This document shows positions 26,424-37,040 of a stretch of DNA of 64,000 nt, piece by piece. A program made the translations under genes and the position numbers. Source of the stretch: Sideroxydans sp. (GTDB lineage: Bacteria > Pseudomonadota > Gammaproteobacteria > Burkholderiales > Gallionellaceae); assembly GCA_024636935.1 (NCBI GenBank), contig JAGXGC010000013.1, positions 1 through 64,000 of the forward strand, read 5' to 3'. How positions within the stretch are numbered: position 1 is the first letter of the stretch; each line of letters starts with the position of its first letter. The notes under the pieces were generated by a model. The model was not told the DNA's origin. It saw only the letters and a list, made by a program, of their open reading frames with translations, and searched no databases.

Positions 26424-28697
26424 CTATTTGGTCAGGGCGATGAATAGCTCCGGCAGCTTGATCGGGAGCTGAGTCACGTTATCAACGATAGTGTATTGCT
26501 TGCCGAAAATATCTGAAACATATTCATCGGCCTTGGGATCGAGGTTGATGCAATAGGTATAGATGCCTTCCTGATCCAGTTCTCTCACTGCCTGTTTGGC
26601 ATCTTGGATCAACAATTGCGGATCTTGCACATCTATATCCGCAGGTTCGCCATCAGTCAGGATCAACATCAACTTCTTGTCCGCTTGCTGTGTCTTCAGA
26701 TAGTGTCCAGCGTGGCGCATCGCTGCCCCCATGCGAGTGGAATAGCCAGCCTGCATCTCAGCCAGTCGCGATTTGACTTCGTCACCCCATTGTTCGCCGA
26801 AACCTTTGATGTGGTAATAGCGCACATCGTGGCGGGTATTGGAATGGAAGCCGCCAATGGCGAAAGAGTCACCAACCTGCTGAACAGACCATGCCAGCAG
26901 CGACACTGCTTCCTGACTCAGTTCGAGAATGGTCTGTTGGCTACCCGCTGCCTTTTCGCTTAGCGACTGTGACAAGTCCAATAGCAAAGTGACGGCGAAA
27001 CTACGTCCATCGGTACGGTGCGACATGTTGATACGCGGGTCTGGCGAAGCCCCACTCTTGAAGTCGATCAGGGAACGGATAGCTACATCCAGATCGAGCT
27101 CCGAACCTTCTTCCTGATAGCGGATACGCACCTTATCCTGTGGCTTGAGCATTTCCAGCATTGCTTTTAATCGCTTGGCCAGTTTGCTGTGCTTGATCAA
27201 CAGGTCATCGATCTTAGCCGGGTTGCCGCGCGGGTGTAGCGCCTCATACACGCTTACCCAGTCTGGCCGATAGTTCTGCGCGTTATAGTCCCACTCATCG
27301 TAGTGGCGCGGTGGTAGACCGTTCAGTTCATCTTCCGTTGTCTGACGCTTATCGAGATGTTCGAACATCTCGTCCTCGTCGCTCTCTTCGATGTATATCC
27401 AAAGATGGCGGTTGTCATCGCGATAGCTGACTTCGGTATTGTCAAAATACATCTTGGCCGACAGGTCACGCTGCCCACGGATGCGGGCGATGAATGACAG
27501 AGCGACAGATGACATCTCCGCACTGGTCGATTCGCCCGTTGCCATCAGATCAAAAAACCGTTTTACAAATTCTTTGACGTGGATATTTTCATACTTGTAG
27601 TCCGGGTCAAGGATTGCTCGTGACAGCATCGCCAGTCTGAGCCTGAACACAGAGATACCCTGTTCCTCGAGCTGCAGATCCTCTTCCTTTGGCATCGGAT
27701 GCAGCGCTAGGAATAATTTGCGTAATCCTGGATATTTTTGGCATGCCAGATATTCCACGCGTGAATCCTCGAATATCTCGACACTGGCACGCTGAAAGGG
27801 GCTCCAGTTGTCCACGATCATCTTCTGCGACCAGCGACGATGTGCCGCCATGTGTGCCAGCGCAGCGCGATACCGATCTATCCCTGATATCCCATCCATT
27901 TCGTCATACACATCAGGCAAGCGGATGCCATCATCGGTGAAGTAGGGCATCGGATTGCGGAATTCATCGAAGGCGACTGAATACGGTATGAGGTAATCGC
28001 TGTCGTTCCACAGTGCCCTGATGTAGGTATCCAGTTTGCGCTCGTTATCCACAAGCAACGTGCCATGCCGTTCGCGTTGCATGACAGCGATAGCGTCAGC
28101 CGACGTCAAATTGAAATACTCAATTTGTCGTTCTGGGTGATTGTTGTAGTACTTGATACCGTATTCGATCCAGTTACGAAGTCCCTGCAGGGACAGCACA
28201 CCCAGCAATCTTGGTGCTTGTTTAAGCAGCTCAGGTAGTCCTGGGCTGGGGAAGGTCGTATGGTGTCCGTGCACTGATCCCGAGGTTCTATCCATCATGT
28301 CGCGGATCACCTCGATGTATCGCTTGAACATCTTATTGCTGCTCAGCCGCCGTGCTGCCGCACCGCTGGTCTGCAGGAATGGCACAATCGCCTTGAAGTT
28401 GGTGTGCGTGGACATGTACTCCGAGAACTCGCGCATCTCGGTCAGCGCTTGTTCCCCTACGATCGCCGCAACGCCCGGTGCTTCTTCCAGATAGACCAGC
28501 AGCGGCTCTGCGCCACGCCCCATCTTGCCAATGATGCGCGCGTTTTCGATGTAGATTTCAAGGCCCTCTGCCGACAGCACGGCCTTCGCTTCTTTCATGC
28601 ATTCATCAAAGACGGCATTTACTTGTGAGAATTTACAGCTCAGTTTCTCCCAGTACACCCCTGTCTCTTCGGTTCTGTCCGTCACGGCTTCAGTCAT
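26424..28697 (-). CDS. cbbO: RuBisCO activase adaptor CbbO
   Basis: Partner of CbbQ: CbbO links the AAA+ motor to RuBisCO so that inhibitory sugar phosphates can be removed. 757 residues; the C-terminal 200 form a von Willebrand factor A domain with the MIDAS motif DLSQSLSEK (near residue 575), further LTDGEPADIDV near 680. The large N-terminal part is helical and NorD-like. It starts 34 bp after the cbbQ stop and is followed by purE after 25 bp. Context (cbbM-cbbQ-cbbO) supports the Q2O2-type form II activase; the related NorD/NorQ pair would sit with nitric oxide reductase instead. Confidence 0.92.
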   Translation of the reverse strand: MTEAVTDRTEETGVYWEKLSCKFSQVNAVFDECMKEAKAVLSAEGLEIYIENARIIGKMGRGAEPLLVYLEEAPGVAAIVGEQALTEMREFSEYMSTHTNFKAIVPFLQTSGAAARRLSSNKMFKRYIEVIRDMMDRTSGSVHGHHTTFPSPGLPELLKQAPRLLGVLSLQGLRNWIEYGIKYYNNHPERQIEYFNLTSADAIAVMQRERHGTLLVDNERKLDTYIRALWNDSDYLIPYSVAFDEFRNPMPYFTDDGIRLPDVYDEMDGISGIDRYRAALAHMAAHRRWSQKMIVDNWSPFQRASVEIFEDSRVEYLACQKYPGLRKLFLALHPMPKEEDLQLEEQGISVFRLRLAMLSRAILDPDYKYENIHVKEFVKRFFDLMATGESTSAEMSSVALSFIARIRGQRDLSAKMYFDNTEVSYRDDNRHLWIYIEESDEDEMFEHLDKRQTTEDELNGLPPRHYDEWDYNAQNYRPDWVSVYEALHPRGNPAKIDDLLIKHSKLAKRLKAMLEMLKPQDKVRIRYQEEGSELDLDVAIRSLIDFKSGASPDPRINMSHRTDGRSFAVTLLLDLSQSLSEKAAGSQQTILELSQEAVSLLAWSVQQVGDSFAIGGFHSNTRHDVRYYHIKGFGEQWGDEVKSRLAEMQAGYSTRMGAAMRHAGHYLKTQQADKKLMLILTDGEPADIDVQDPQLLIQDAKQAVRELDQEGIYTYCINLDPKADEYVSDIFGKQYTIVDNVTQLPIKLPELFIALTK

Positions 28698-28731
28698 AGA
28701 TCAGCCCTCTGTAATCCGCATCGCCCTTTGT

Positions 28732-29535
28732 TTAGGCAAACGAAGCATCGATCGCATGATCGAGCGTGTCGCGGATATCTGCATCGTCAGTGATCGGACG
28801 CACCATCGCCATACGGCATGCTGCTTTGGGATCGACCCCATTCTTGATCAAAGTTGCTGCATATACCAACAGACGTGTAGAGATACCTTCATCCAGCCCG
28901 TGACCTTTCAAGTTACGTGCTGCTTGGCCAATCTGCACTAACTTGCCGCAAATCGCCACGTCTAGATTTGTCTCCTTGGACAGGATATCCGCTTCCAACT
29001 CCGCACTAGGGTAGTCGAACTCGAAACCTGTGAAACGCTGCTTGGTAGACTGCTTCAGGTCTTTCATCAGACTCTGGTATCCAGGGTTGTACGAGATCAC
29101 CAATTGGAAGTCAGGGTGTGCTTCGAGCAACTCGCCCTTCTTGTCCAGCGGCAACGTACGGCGGTGGTCAGTCAGCGGGTGGATCACCACGGTGGTGTCC
29201 TGACGTGCTTCAACGACCTCATCCAAATAGCAGATCGCACCGATACGGGCTGCAGTGGTGAGCGGTCCATCGAGCCAACGTGTACCGTTCGCATCGAGCA
29301 GATAGCGTCCGACCAGATCGGATGCCGTCATGTCTTCGTTACAGGCCACGGTGATCAGCGGCTTGTTAAGTTTCCATGCCATGTATTCAATGAAACGCGA
29401 CTTGCCGCAACCGGTAGGCCCTTTGACCATAACTGGCAAGCGGGCGTTGTAAGCCGCTTCGTATAGAGCCACTTCGTCGCCTTGCACTTGGTAGAACGGC
29501 TCTGTGTGGACCTTGTATTGTTCCTTGTTATCCAT
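28732..29535 (-). CDS. cbbQ: RuBisCO activase AAA+ motor CbbQ
   Basis: MoxR-type AAA+ ATPase that remodels RuBisCO with CbbO. Walker [12 protein letters not shown] near residue 40, Walker [12 protein letters not shown] near 100, sensor 1 [11 protein letters not shown] near 147, arginine finger region STKQRFTGF near 162. 267 residues. The ATG at 29535 has AAGGAG eight bases upstream, better than the open frame's earlier start. A strong terminator lies between it and cbbM, so its level should be well below that of RuBisCO. Confidence 0.94.
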   Translation of the reverse strand: MDNKEQYKVHTEPFYQVQGDEVALYEAAYNARLPVMVKGPTGCGKSRFIEYMAWKLNKPLITVACNEDMTASDLVGRYLLDANGTRWLDGPLTTAARIGAICYLDEVVEARQDTTVVIHPLTDHRRTLPLDKKGELLEAHPDFQLVISYNPGYQSLMKDLKQSTKQRFTGFEFDYPSAELEADILSKETNLDVAICGKLVQIGQAARNLKGHGLDEGISTRLLVYAATLIKNGVDPKAACRMAMVRPITDDADIRDTLDHAIDASFA

Positions 29536-29593
29536 AACGAACTCCTTGGTTCGACGCATATCCGCAATTGAGTTGCGGCTTTTCTGCGTCTGG

Positions 29594-29621
29594 AAAAAAA
29601 CGCCCCCAACGTGTGGGGGCG
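29594..29621 (-). terminator. Intrinsic terminator between cbbM and cbbQ
   Basis: On the minus strand, CGCCCCCA / TGGGGGCG hairpin followed by seven T. It sits 28 bp after the cbbM stop and ahead of cbbQ with no clear new promoter, so partial read-through probably sets the ratio of RuBisCO to activase. Confidence 0.85.
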
Positions 29622-29649
29622 CGTTTAATTGCTTCGATACTGCCTGAGC

Positions 29650-31062
29650 TTACTTGTGTACGCCCAGCTTCTCGCGCCAGCCTGCGAAGTACTTGTCCGA
29701 ATCCTTGGGGAAGGACTCGAATGCACGTGCGAACTCCTTGTGAGTCTTGGCGTATTCGATCGGATCTGCACCGGTCTTCCAGCACTCGTAAGCCTGACCC
29801 AGCGAGATACCACCGGCAGCCGGGCTGTCGATGTGGCCGAAAGCACCGCCACCGCAGGTGTTGATCACGTTGCCGTGGCCCAGATTCTCGAAGAAGCCTG
29901 GCAGACGCAGTGCGTTCATACCGCCGGAGATGATCGGTGCTGTTGGCTTCATGCCGTACCACTTCTGGTAGAAGTAAGGTCCTTGGCACTCGTCACGCTC
30001 AAGCATATACGCCAGAACGGTTTCCTTGGCGTGGCCTTCCATCTTGCCGTAGCCCATGGTGCCAGTGTGAATACCAGAAGCACCGGACAAACGGGAGATC
30101 TTCATGTAGCACAGCGGATCCATACCCATTGGCGACTTGTAGGAAGTCACAGCGCCGTGGCCTGCACGGTGGAAGTGCAAGAAAGTATCCGGGAATGCGC
30201 GGCGTGCTGTCGTTACACCAGCTGGGCCGGTCACGAAACCGTCAACCAGGAATGCTACGTGCTTCTCATTGCCATACTTGGCGAACTCACCCAAGATGTA
30301 CTCGCCACGTTTGATCATTTCAACGTGGTAGTCAGCAGTCACGTTGGCAGAGAACAATTTTGGATTGCCAGTTTCTTGCTGAGCCTTGTCCATCATTGCT
30401 GCAACCTTAGGAATAACCACTTCCATCGGGCAGAAAGGCTGGTTAGCTTGTGGTTCGTCGTTCTTGATGAAGTCGCCGCCGAGCCAGAAGTCATAGCAAG
30501 CTTTAGCGAACGGATCAGGACGCAGACCCAGCTTAGGCTTGATGATGGTTCCGGCGATGTAGCCGCCGTCCACTTCAGGACGTCCGAGAACTTTCCACAG
30601 ATCAGCGATACCTGCGCTTGGGCCGTCGAATTTCTTGATCATGCACTCTGGAACCATGAAGTCCAACATACGCAGACCGTTATGGTCGCCCATGCCTTGG
30701 TTGTTACCCAAGATCAAGGACCACATGTGAGACACGTTGTAGAAGCCATCGATCAGGTTCGGGTCGAACAGATCAACTGGATATGCGATCTTCATCAAAC
30801 CGCCACCCTTGACTTGGTCATCACCAAACGCGGTCTCGTCAATCTCATATACCAGCGCGTCTACACCGCGGGTGAAGTCGTCAGTCGTGGAGACTTCAAC
30901 GTTGGTACCGGTGGAGGATTCAGCTGCAACGTGCGCAGCAACTTCTAGGAAGCCGTAGCCTTTAGCAGGAATAAGTTTGTATGCCACCAGCATGTGCTTA
31001 CCGCCAGCGATCAAATCTGCTTCTTTAAGATTCAGATTTGCATAACGATTCGATTGATCCAT
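29650..31062 (-). CDS. cbbM: Form II ribulose-1,5-bisphosphate carboxylase/oxygenase
   Basis: Fixes CO2 onto ribulose-1,5-bisphosphate. Form II: a single large subunit of 470 residues with no small-subunit gene. Catalytic K175 lies in [10 protein letters not shown]; the carbamylated K200 with metal ligands D202 and E203 is in [16 protein letters not shown]; loop 6 and the C-terminal phosphate site appear as [12 protein letters not shown] and [10 protein letters not shown]. The ATG at 31062 follows GAGGAG; the open frame runs 26 codons further upstream into the operator region. Divergent from cbbR across 130 bp. Confidence 0.98.
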   Translation of the reverse strand: MDQSNRYANLNLKEADLIAGGKHMLVAYKLIPAKGYGFLEVAAHVAAESSTGTNVEVSTTDDFTRGVDALVYEIDETAFGDDQVKGGGLMKIAYPVDLFDPNLIDGFYNVSHMWSLILGNNQGMGDHNGLRMLDFMVPECMIKKFDGPSAGIADLWKVLGRPEVDGGYIAGTIIKPKLGLRPDPFAKACYDFWLGGDFIKNDEPQANQPFCPMEVVIPKVAAMMDKAQQETGNPKLFSANVTADYHVEMIKRGEYILGEFAKYGNEKHVAFLVDGFVTGPAGVTTARRAFPDTFLHFHRAGHGAVTSYKSPMGMDPLCYMKISRLSGASGIHTGTMGYGKMEGHAKETVLAYMLERDECQGPYFYQKWYGMKPTAPIISGGMNALRLPGFFENLGHGNVINTCGGGAFGHIDSPAAGGISLGQAYECWKTGADPIEYAKTHKEFARAFESFPKDSDKYFAGWREKLGVHK

Positions 31063-31118
31063 TGTTTTTCTCCTCTTGTCGTTTAAATGTTCTTGCAACG
31101 GCGTGCACTGTACGCAAC

Positions 31119-31173
31119 CGCTATCATAAATAATAGTCAAATATTTTTATCGCTATCATAAGTAATGCTTATG
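31119..31173. promoter_or_regulatory. Repeated CbbR-type operator in the cbbR-cbbM divergent region
   Basis: CGCTATCATAA occurs twice in the same direction, at 31119 and 31151, 32 bp apart (about three DNA turns). The second copy continues into a perfect 17-bp inverted repeat CATAAG-TAATG-CTTATG (31157-31173), with the T-N11-A form expected for LysR-type binding. The first copy keeps one half-site only. CbbR is known to bind such recognition and activation sites together. Confidence 0.65.
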
Positions 31174-31192
31174 CAATAGAATTCTGACCATC

Positions 31193-32101
31193 ATGCTGCC
31201 ACTCACACTTCGTCAACTTCAGGTCTTTGAAAGTGTCTCCCGCCACCTGAATCACTCACGTGCGGCAGAAGAGCTTTTCCTATCGCAACCCGCAGTTTCA
31301 ATGCAAATCAAGCAGGCTGAACAGACTATCGGAATCCCTTTGTTCGAGCAAGCTGGCAAACGACTGTTCCTAACCGAGGCCGGGCGAGAACTGATGCATT
31401 ATTCGCGAACAATATTGCAATTGATGCAAGAGATGGAATCAAGCTTCGATGCGATGAAGGGCATGGAGCGCGGCAAGCTGAACATCGCGGTGGTCAGTAC
31501 GGCCAATTACTTCATGCCTCAGCTGCTTGCGAGCTTCATTCAACTTCATCCCGGTATTCAAGTCGCGCTTTCCGTTGCCAACCGTGACGCTGTTGTCAAA
31601 CAGCTTTCTGAAAACATCGCCGACCTCGCCATCATGGGACAGCCACCTGCTGGTACTGAGATGGTCGCCAAGCCGTTCCTGCAAAATCCGATGGTGGTCA
31701 TTGCCGCACCCTCGCATGTGCTAGCAGGTAGTAATCATATCCAGGCACATCACTTAGCTAAAGAGACTTTCCTGCTTCGTGAATTGGGTTCGGGCACACG
31801 CGGTGTGGTCGAACGGTATTTTGATAGCAACAAACTTCCTTTGCCTGCGCACATGGAGATGGATACCAATGAGGCGATTAAACAATCAGTTCAGGCGGGC
31901 ATGGGGGTCGGTATTATCTCTCGCCATGGTATCGAGCTCGAGCTCGAAACTGGTCGTCTCGTTGTTCTAGATGTGGACAGCTTCCCCATCGTACGACATT
32001 GGTACATCGTGCAACGCAAAGACAAGCGCCCATCGACTGCCGTCATAGAGTTTGAAAAGTACCTTATTGCACAGTCCAAGATCATTTCGACGGACAAATA
32101 A
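31193..32101 (+). CDS. cbbR: LysR-type regulator CbbR
   Basis: Activator of Calvin-cycle genes, responding to metabolites of the cycle (family knowledge). N-terminal winged helix: LRQLQVFESVSRHLNHSRAAEE and FLSQPAVSMQIKQAE (about 6-45), then two effector-binding subdomains, LNIAVVSTANYFMPQLL near 93 and the GSGTRGVVERYF effector-pocket segment near 198. 302 residues. The ATG has little ribosome binding site, which suggests low synthesis. Divergent from cbbM and tail-to-tail with fba, so it sits between the two carbon-fixation operons. Confidence 0.93.
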   Translation: MLPLTLRQLQVFESVSRHLNHSRAAEELFLSQPAVSMQIKQAEQTIGIPLFEQAGKRLFLTEAGRELMHYSRTILQLMQEMESSFDAMKGMERGKLNIAVVSTANYFMPQLLASFIQLHPGIQVALSVANRDAVVKQLSENIADLAIMGQPPAGTEMVAKPFLQNPMVVIAAPSHVLAGSNHIQAHHLAKETFLLRELGSGTRGVVERYFDSNKLPLPAHMEMDTNEAIKQSVQAGMGVGIISRHGIELELETGRLVVLDVDSFPIVRHWYIVQRKDKRPSTAVIEFEKYLIAQSKIISTDK

Positions 32102-32128
32102 AAAGCGACCCGAAGGTCGCTTTTTATT
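32098..32128. terminator. Bidirectional terminator between cbbR and fba
   Basis: AAAAAGCGACC-CGAA-GGTCGCTTTTT, a near-perfect hairpin with A before and T after, serving both converging genes. Confidence 0.9.
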
Positions 32129-32146
32129 TGCTTGCTGTCGCTTCGA

Positions 32147-33211
32147 TTACTTCACGATCGCGTTCAGCTCGCCCTTGATGTAACGCATTGCCATCGCATC
32201 CAGCGCGATCGGCTTGATCTTGCCAGCCTGACCGGCCGCGCCAAAGGCTTCATAGCGAGCTTTGCAGATCGCTTTCATAGCCTTGGTGGTTTCAGCCAAG
32301 AACTTGCGTGGATCGAAGTCCTTTGGATTTTCCACCAGATAGCGACGTGTCGCGCCGGTCGACGCCATACGCAAGTCGGTGTCGATGTTCACTTTACGCA
32401 CGCCGTGCTTGATACCTTCAACGATCTCTTCAACCGGCACGCCATAAGTCTGAGGCATTGCACCACCGAATTCGTTGATGATCTTCAGCCATTCTTGCGG
32501 CACGGAAGAAGAACCGTGCATCACCAAGTGTGTGTTGGGGATACGTGCGTGGATCTCTTTGATGCGGCTGATCGCCAAGGTATCGCCTGTGGGCGGCTTG
32601 GTGAACTTGTACGCGCCGTGAGATGTGCCGATGGCAATCGCCAGTGCGTCCACTTGTGTCAGTTTCACGAATTCAGCTGCTTCGTTAGGATCGGTCAGCA
32701 ATTGGTCGTGGGACAGAACGCCTTCAGCGCCGTGGCCGTCTTCCTTTTCGCCTGCGCCGGATTCCAGAGAACCCAGGCAGCCCAATTCGCCTTCAACGGA
32801 CACGCCAACTGCATGAGACATCTCAACCACGCTCTTGGTCACATTGACGTTGTATTCGAAAGAAGAAGGTGTCTTACCATCGGTCATCAAAGAGCCGTCC
32901 ATCATCACGCTGGAAAAGCCGGATTTGATGGCGTTGATACATACAGCAGGGGAAGCGCCGTGGTCTTGGTGCATCACGACAGGAATGTGCGGATACATCT
33001 CAACCGCAGCTTCGATGAGGTGGCGCAGGAACGGCTCGCCTGCGTACTTACGCGCACCGGCGGAACCCTGCATGATCACTGGGCTGTTTGTTTCGTCAGC
33101 CGCTTCCATGATGGCCTTGACCTGTTCCAGGTTGTTGACGTTGAACGCGGGCAGACCATAGCTGTGCTCAGCTGCGTGGTCGAGAAGTTGACGTAAGGAT
33201 ACGAGTGCCAT
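32147..33211 (-). CDS. fba: Fructose-bisphosphate aldolase, class II
   Basis: Zinc-dependent aldolase forming fructose-1,6-bisphosphate (and sedoheptulose bisphosphate in the Calvin cycle). Zinc and catalytic residues are seen in [11 protein letters not shown] (near residue 80), [13 protein letters not shown] near 140, [10 protein letters not shown] and [11 protein letters not shown] near 235, and [13 protein letters not shown] near 280. 354 residues, the longer class IIB type of proteobacterial cbbA. Last gene of the tkt-gap-pgk-pyk-fba operon, 29 bp after pyk. Confidence 0.95.
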   Translation of the reverse strand: MALVSLRQLLDHAAEHSYGLPAFNVNNLEQVKAIMEAADETNSPVIMQGSAGARKYAGEPFLRHLIEAAVEMYPHIPVVMHQDHGASPAVCINAIKSGFSSVMMDGSLMTDGKTPSSFEYNVNVTKSVVEMSHAVGVSVEGELGCLGSLESGAGEKEDGHGAEGVLSHDQLLTDPNEAAEFVKLTQVDALAIAIGTSHGAYKFTKPPTGDTLAISRIKEIHARIPNTHLVMHGSSSVPQEWLKIINEFGGAMPQTYGVPVEEIVEGIKHGVRKVNIDTDLRMASTGATRRYLVENPKDFDPRKFLAETTKAMKAICKARYEAFGAAGQAGKIKPIALDAMAMRYIKGELNAIVK

Positions 33212-33240
33212 TATTTCCTCCTGATATTAATTACAAAACA

Positions 33241-34680
33241 TTAACTTTTACGATGATCGCCTACACGCACGATCTTCATTGTGTTGGTGTGACCTGCCTT
33301 GCCGATCGCTTCGCCGACTGTCATCACGATGAGATCACCATCCTGCACCATCTTTAGCTTTAGCAGTTCATCTTCCGCCTGACGCAAGGTTACAGAGTGG
33401 TCGTCCGAAGTCGATTCGAATGCGATCGGATGTACCCCGCTGAAAAGGGTGACTTTGCTCAATGTGGCTTCCATTGGTGTCATCGCAAAAATAGGCGTTT
33501 CCGCGCTGGTACGCGACATCCACAAAGCAGTGGAACCGGACTGTGTCAAAGCAACAATAGCTTTTACCTTAAAGTGGGAGGCGGCATACAAAGCCGACAT
33601 CGCTATAGCTTGGTCAATGCGAGCGAACTTGTTGTGCTCCAGTCGGCGGTCTGCTGCGCTGTCTTCGCTTTCCTCTTCGGCATTGAGACAGATACGTGCC
33701 ATAGATTCGATAGTCTCGACTGGATAGTCACCCACCGCAGTTTCTGCCGACAGCATCACCGCATCCGTGCCGTCCAGTACTGCATTCGCCACGTCAGAAA
33801 CTTCCGCTCTGGTTGGGATTGGTGCAGTGATCATCGATTCCATCATCTGCGTTGCCGTGATGACCAAACGATTTTTGGCGCGAGCCATCTTAATCATCTT
33901 TTTCTGCAGACCAGGTACAGCAGCATCACCCACTTCTACTGCCAAGTCTCCGCGCGCGACCATGATACCGTCTGATGCTTCGATTATTTCACTCAGGACG
34001 GGAATTGCTTCCGCACGTTCGATCTTAGCGATCAGCAGGCTCTTCCCGCCAGCTGCATGCATCAACTCCCGGGCCAATTTCATGTCGTCAGCAGAGCGCG
34101 GGAATGAGACTGCCAAGAAATCGGCCTTGATCAGTGCAGCTGTCTTGATGTCTTCCTTGTCTTTGTCGGTCAGTGCAGGTGCGGTGAGTCCACCGCCTTT
34201 GCGGTTGATGCCTTTGTTGTTTGATAAAACGCCACCGCGCACTACGGTGCAATGAACTTCTGTACCTTTTACGCCGCTAACATGGAATTCCAACAAGCCG
34301 TCGTTCAACAACAAGACAGTGCCGATCTCGACATCCTGCGGCAGTTCTTTGTAATCAAGACCGACTCGCTCCTGATTACCTAAGCCGTCCAGCGCAGCAT
34401 CGAGAATGAACGAATCACCAGGCTTTAGAATGATCTTGTCATTCTCAAATTTGCGTACACGAATCTTCGGTCCCTGCAGATCTGCGAGGATACCCACCGT
34501 GCGACCTGCAGTTGCAGCAGCCGTGCGCACGATTTCAGCACGTTTTTGATGGTCTTCAGCTGTGCCGTGCGAAAAGTTCATACGCACGACATCGACGCCA
34601 GCTTTAATGATCGCGGTCAATGACTTGAGGTCATTGGTTGCGGGCCCCAGAGTTGCTACTATTTTTGTTCTGCGCAGCAT
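33241..34680 (-). CDS. pyk: Pyruvate kinase
   Basis: Converts phosphoenolpyruvate and ADP to pyruvate and ATP, draining newly fixed carbon from the lower glycolytic pool. Motifs: RTKIVATLGPAT at the start, RMNFSHGTAEDH near residue 33, the active-site IAKIERAEAI near 218 and IMVARGDLAVE near 242, TQMMESM near 280, and TDAVMLSAETAVG near 310. 479 residues, as for the type I enzyme. It lies 75 bp after pgk in the same operon. The N-terminal start follows AAGGAAA; a short overlapping frame with a stronger ribosome binding site precedes it. Confidence 0.95.
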   Translation of the reverse strand: MLRRTKIVATLGPATNDLKSLTAIIKAGVDVVRMNFSHGTAEDHQKRAEIVRTAAATAGRTVGILADLQGPKIRVRKFENDKIILKPGDSFILDAALDGLGNQERVGLDYKELPQDVEIGTVLLLNDGLLEFHVSGVKGTEVHCTVVRGGVLSNNKGINRKGGGLTAPALTDKDKEDIKTAALIKADFLAVSFPRSADDMKLARELMHAAGGKSLLIAKIERAEAIPVLSEIIEASDGIMVARGDLAVEVGDAAVPGLQKKMIKMARAKNRLVITATQMMESMITAPIPTRAEVSDVANAVLDGTDAVMLSAETAVGDYPVETIESMARICLNAEEESEDSAADRRLEHNKFARIDQAIAMSALYAASHFKVKAIVALTQSGSTALWMSRTSAETPIFAMTPMEATLSKVTLFSGVHPIAFESTSDDHSVTLRQAEDELLKLKMVQDGDLIVMTVGEAIGKAGHTNTMKIVRVGDHRKS

Positions 34681-34715
34681 GATTTCCTTGTTGTTTCTTG
34701 CGTTCTACCCTGCAT
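34659..34715 (-). CDS. Possible 18-codon upstream frame overlapping the pyk start
   Basis: On the minus strand, AAGGAG-N7-ATG opens an 18-codon frame (start 34715) that ends 22 bases inside pyk in another frame. The ribosome binding site lies in the loop of a hairpin GCATCCC/GGGATGC (34709-34740). It might tune pyk translation by coupling; it may equally be chance. No similarity is recognised. Confidence 0.2.
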   Translation of the reverse strand: MQGRTQETTRKSCCAEQK

Positions 34716-34755
34716 CCCTCTCTCTCCTTCTGGGATGCGCAGGTGTCGTTTTGTT

Positions 34756-35937
34756 TTACTGCTTTGCGCGTTCTTCCAGAATCGCCACTGCCGGCAATGT
34801 TTTGCCTTCGAGGAATTCAAGGAACGCACCACCTGCGGTGGAGATATAAGACACTTTATCGAAGATGTCGTACTTCTGGATCGCAGCGATGGTGTCGCCA
34901 CCGCCAGCCAGTGTGAATGCGCTGGTATTGGCGATCGCTTCTGCGATCTTCTTGGTACCTTCACCGAACTGATCGAACTCGAACACGCCGACCGGACCGT
35001 TCCAAACCACGGTACCTGCCTTCATGATGATGTCCGCCAATTCCTGTGCAGATTTAGGACCGATGTCGAAAATCATGTCATCGTCAGCCACTTCACCCAC
35101 ATCCTTAAGCACTGCTGGCTCATTGGCATCGAACTTCTTGCCACACACCACATCCACCGCGATGGGAATGTTAGCGCCGCGTTGTTTCATTTTTTCGAGC
35201 AGCGCTTGAGCAGTTGGGATCAGATCATCTTCACACAGCGATTTGCCGACGTTGCCGCCGGTCGCTTTGATGAAGGTGTTGGCGATACCGCCACCGACCA
35301 CCAGTTGTTCGCACTTCTCGGACAACGACTCCAACACGGTCAGCTTGGTAGAGACCTTGGAACCGCCGACGATGGCGACCATCGGACGTGCCGGGCTGAG
35401 CAATGCTTTGGTCAGTGCTTCCAGTTCTTGCGTCAGCAAAATACCGGCCGCAGCGACTGGCGCGTATTTGGCTACGCCGTGGGTAGAAGCTTCAGCACGG
35501 TGCGCTGTACCAAATGCGTCCATCACGAACACGTCGCACAGAGCAGCGTATTTCTTGGCCACTTCTTCAGTGCTCTTCTTTTCGCCTTTGTTGAAACGGC
35601 AGTTTTCCAGCAACACCAGTTCACCTTCAGCGATATCGAAGCCACCATCGATCCAATCACGAATCAGGCGTACGGGCTTGCCCAGCTTGTTTGCGATATC
35701 GTCTGCCACTGGCTTGAGGGAGTTCTCATCGGAGAACACGCCTTCTTCAGGACGGCCGAGGTGGGAAGTCACCATTACTTTGGCGCCAGCGCTCAGCGCG
35801 GCATTGATGGTAGCCATGGAAGCGCTGATACGCGCATCAGAAGTTACCTTGCCATCTTTGACAGGCACGTTGAGATCAGAACGGATCAGGACGCGCTTGC
35901 CCTTTAGATCCAGGTCGGTCATTTTAATTACGGACAT
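34756..35937 (-). CDS. pgk: Phosphoglycerate kinase
   Basis: Phosphorylates 3-phosphoglycerate, the RuBisCO product, to 1,3-bisphosphoglycerate. Motifs: [17 protein letters not shown] near residue 12, [12 protein letters not shown] near 58, ATP-site [10 protein letters not shown] near 190, [10 protein letters not shown] near 320 and the glycine-rich [10 protein letters not shown] near 350. 393 residues, normal. Between gap and pyk in the cbb operon; a hairpin separates it from gap. Confidence 0.96.
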   Translation of the reverse strand: MSVIKMTDLDLKGKRVLIRSDLNVPVKDGKVTSDARISASMATINAALSAGAKVMVTSHLGRPEEGVFSDENSLKPVADDIANKLGKPVRLIRDWIDGGFDIAEGELVLLENCRFNKGEKKSTEEVAKKYAALCDVFVMDAFGTAHRAEASTHGVAKYAPVAAAGILLTQELEALTKALLSPARPMVAIVGGSKVSTKLTVLESLSEKCEQLVVGGGIANTFIKATGGNVGKSLCEDDLIPTAQALLEKMKQRGANIPIAVDVVCGKKFDANEPAVLKDVGEVADDDMIFDIGPKSAQELADIIMKAGTVVWNGPVGVFEFDQFGEGTKKIAEAIANTSAFTLAGGGDTIAAIQKYDIFDKVSYISTAGGAFLEFLEGKTLPAVAILEERAKQ

Positions 35938-35965
35938 GATTTTTCCTTCTACAGACTGAAACTTA

Positions 35966-35989
35966 AAGGGCTGGCAACTGCCAGCCCTT
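35966..35989. terminator. Hairpin between gap and pgk
   Basis: AAGGGCTGGCA / TGCCAGCCCTT with a tiny loop. There is only a short T tract on the minus strand, so it may be an RNA-processing or stabilising element within the operon, or a leaky terminator. Confidence 0.5.
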
Positions 35990-36001
35990 ATTCAACATGG
36001 A

Positions 36002-37018
<1,017 letters not shown>

Positions 37019-37040
37019 TTAGTAATTAATCACTTGTTTC

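Noticed and set aside
29629-30948. Long plus-strand frame opposite cbbM
   Set aside because: Antisense to a highly conserved RuBisCO; no protein features of its own.
32132-33196. 354-codon plus-strand frame opposite fba
   Set aside because: Antisense shadow; begins inside the cbbR/fba terminator region and has no start signals.
34735-35907. 390-codon open frame on the plus strand across pgk
   Set aside because: Antisense shadow of pgk without ribosome binding site or recognisable domain.
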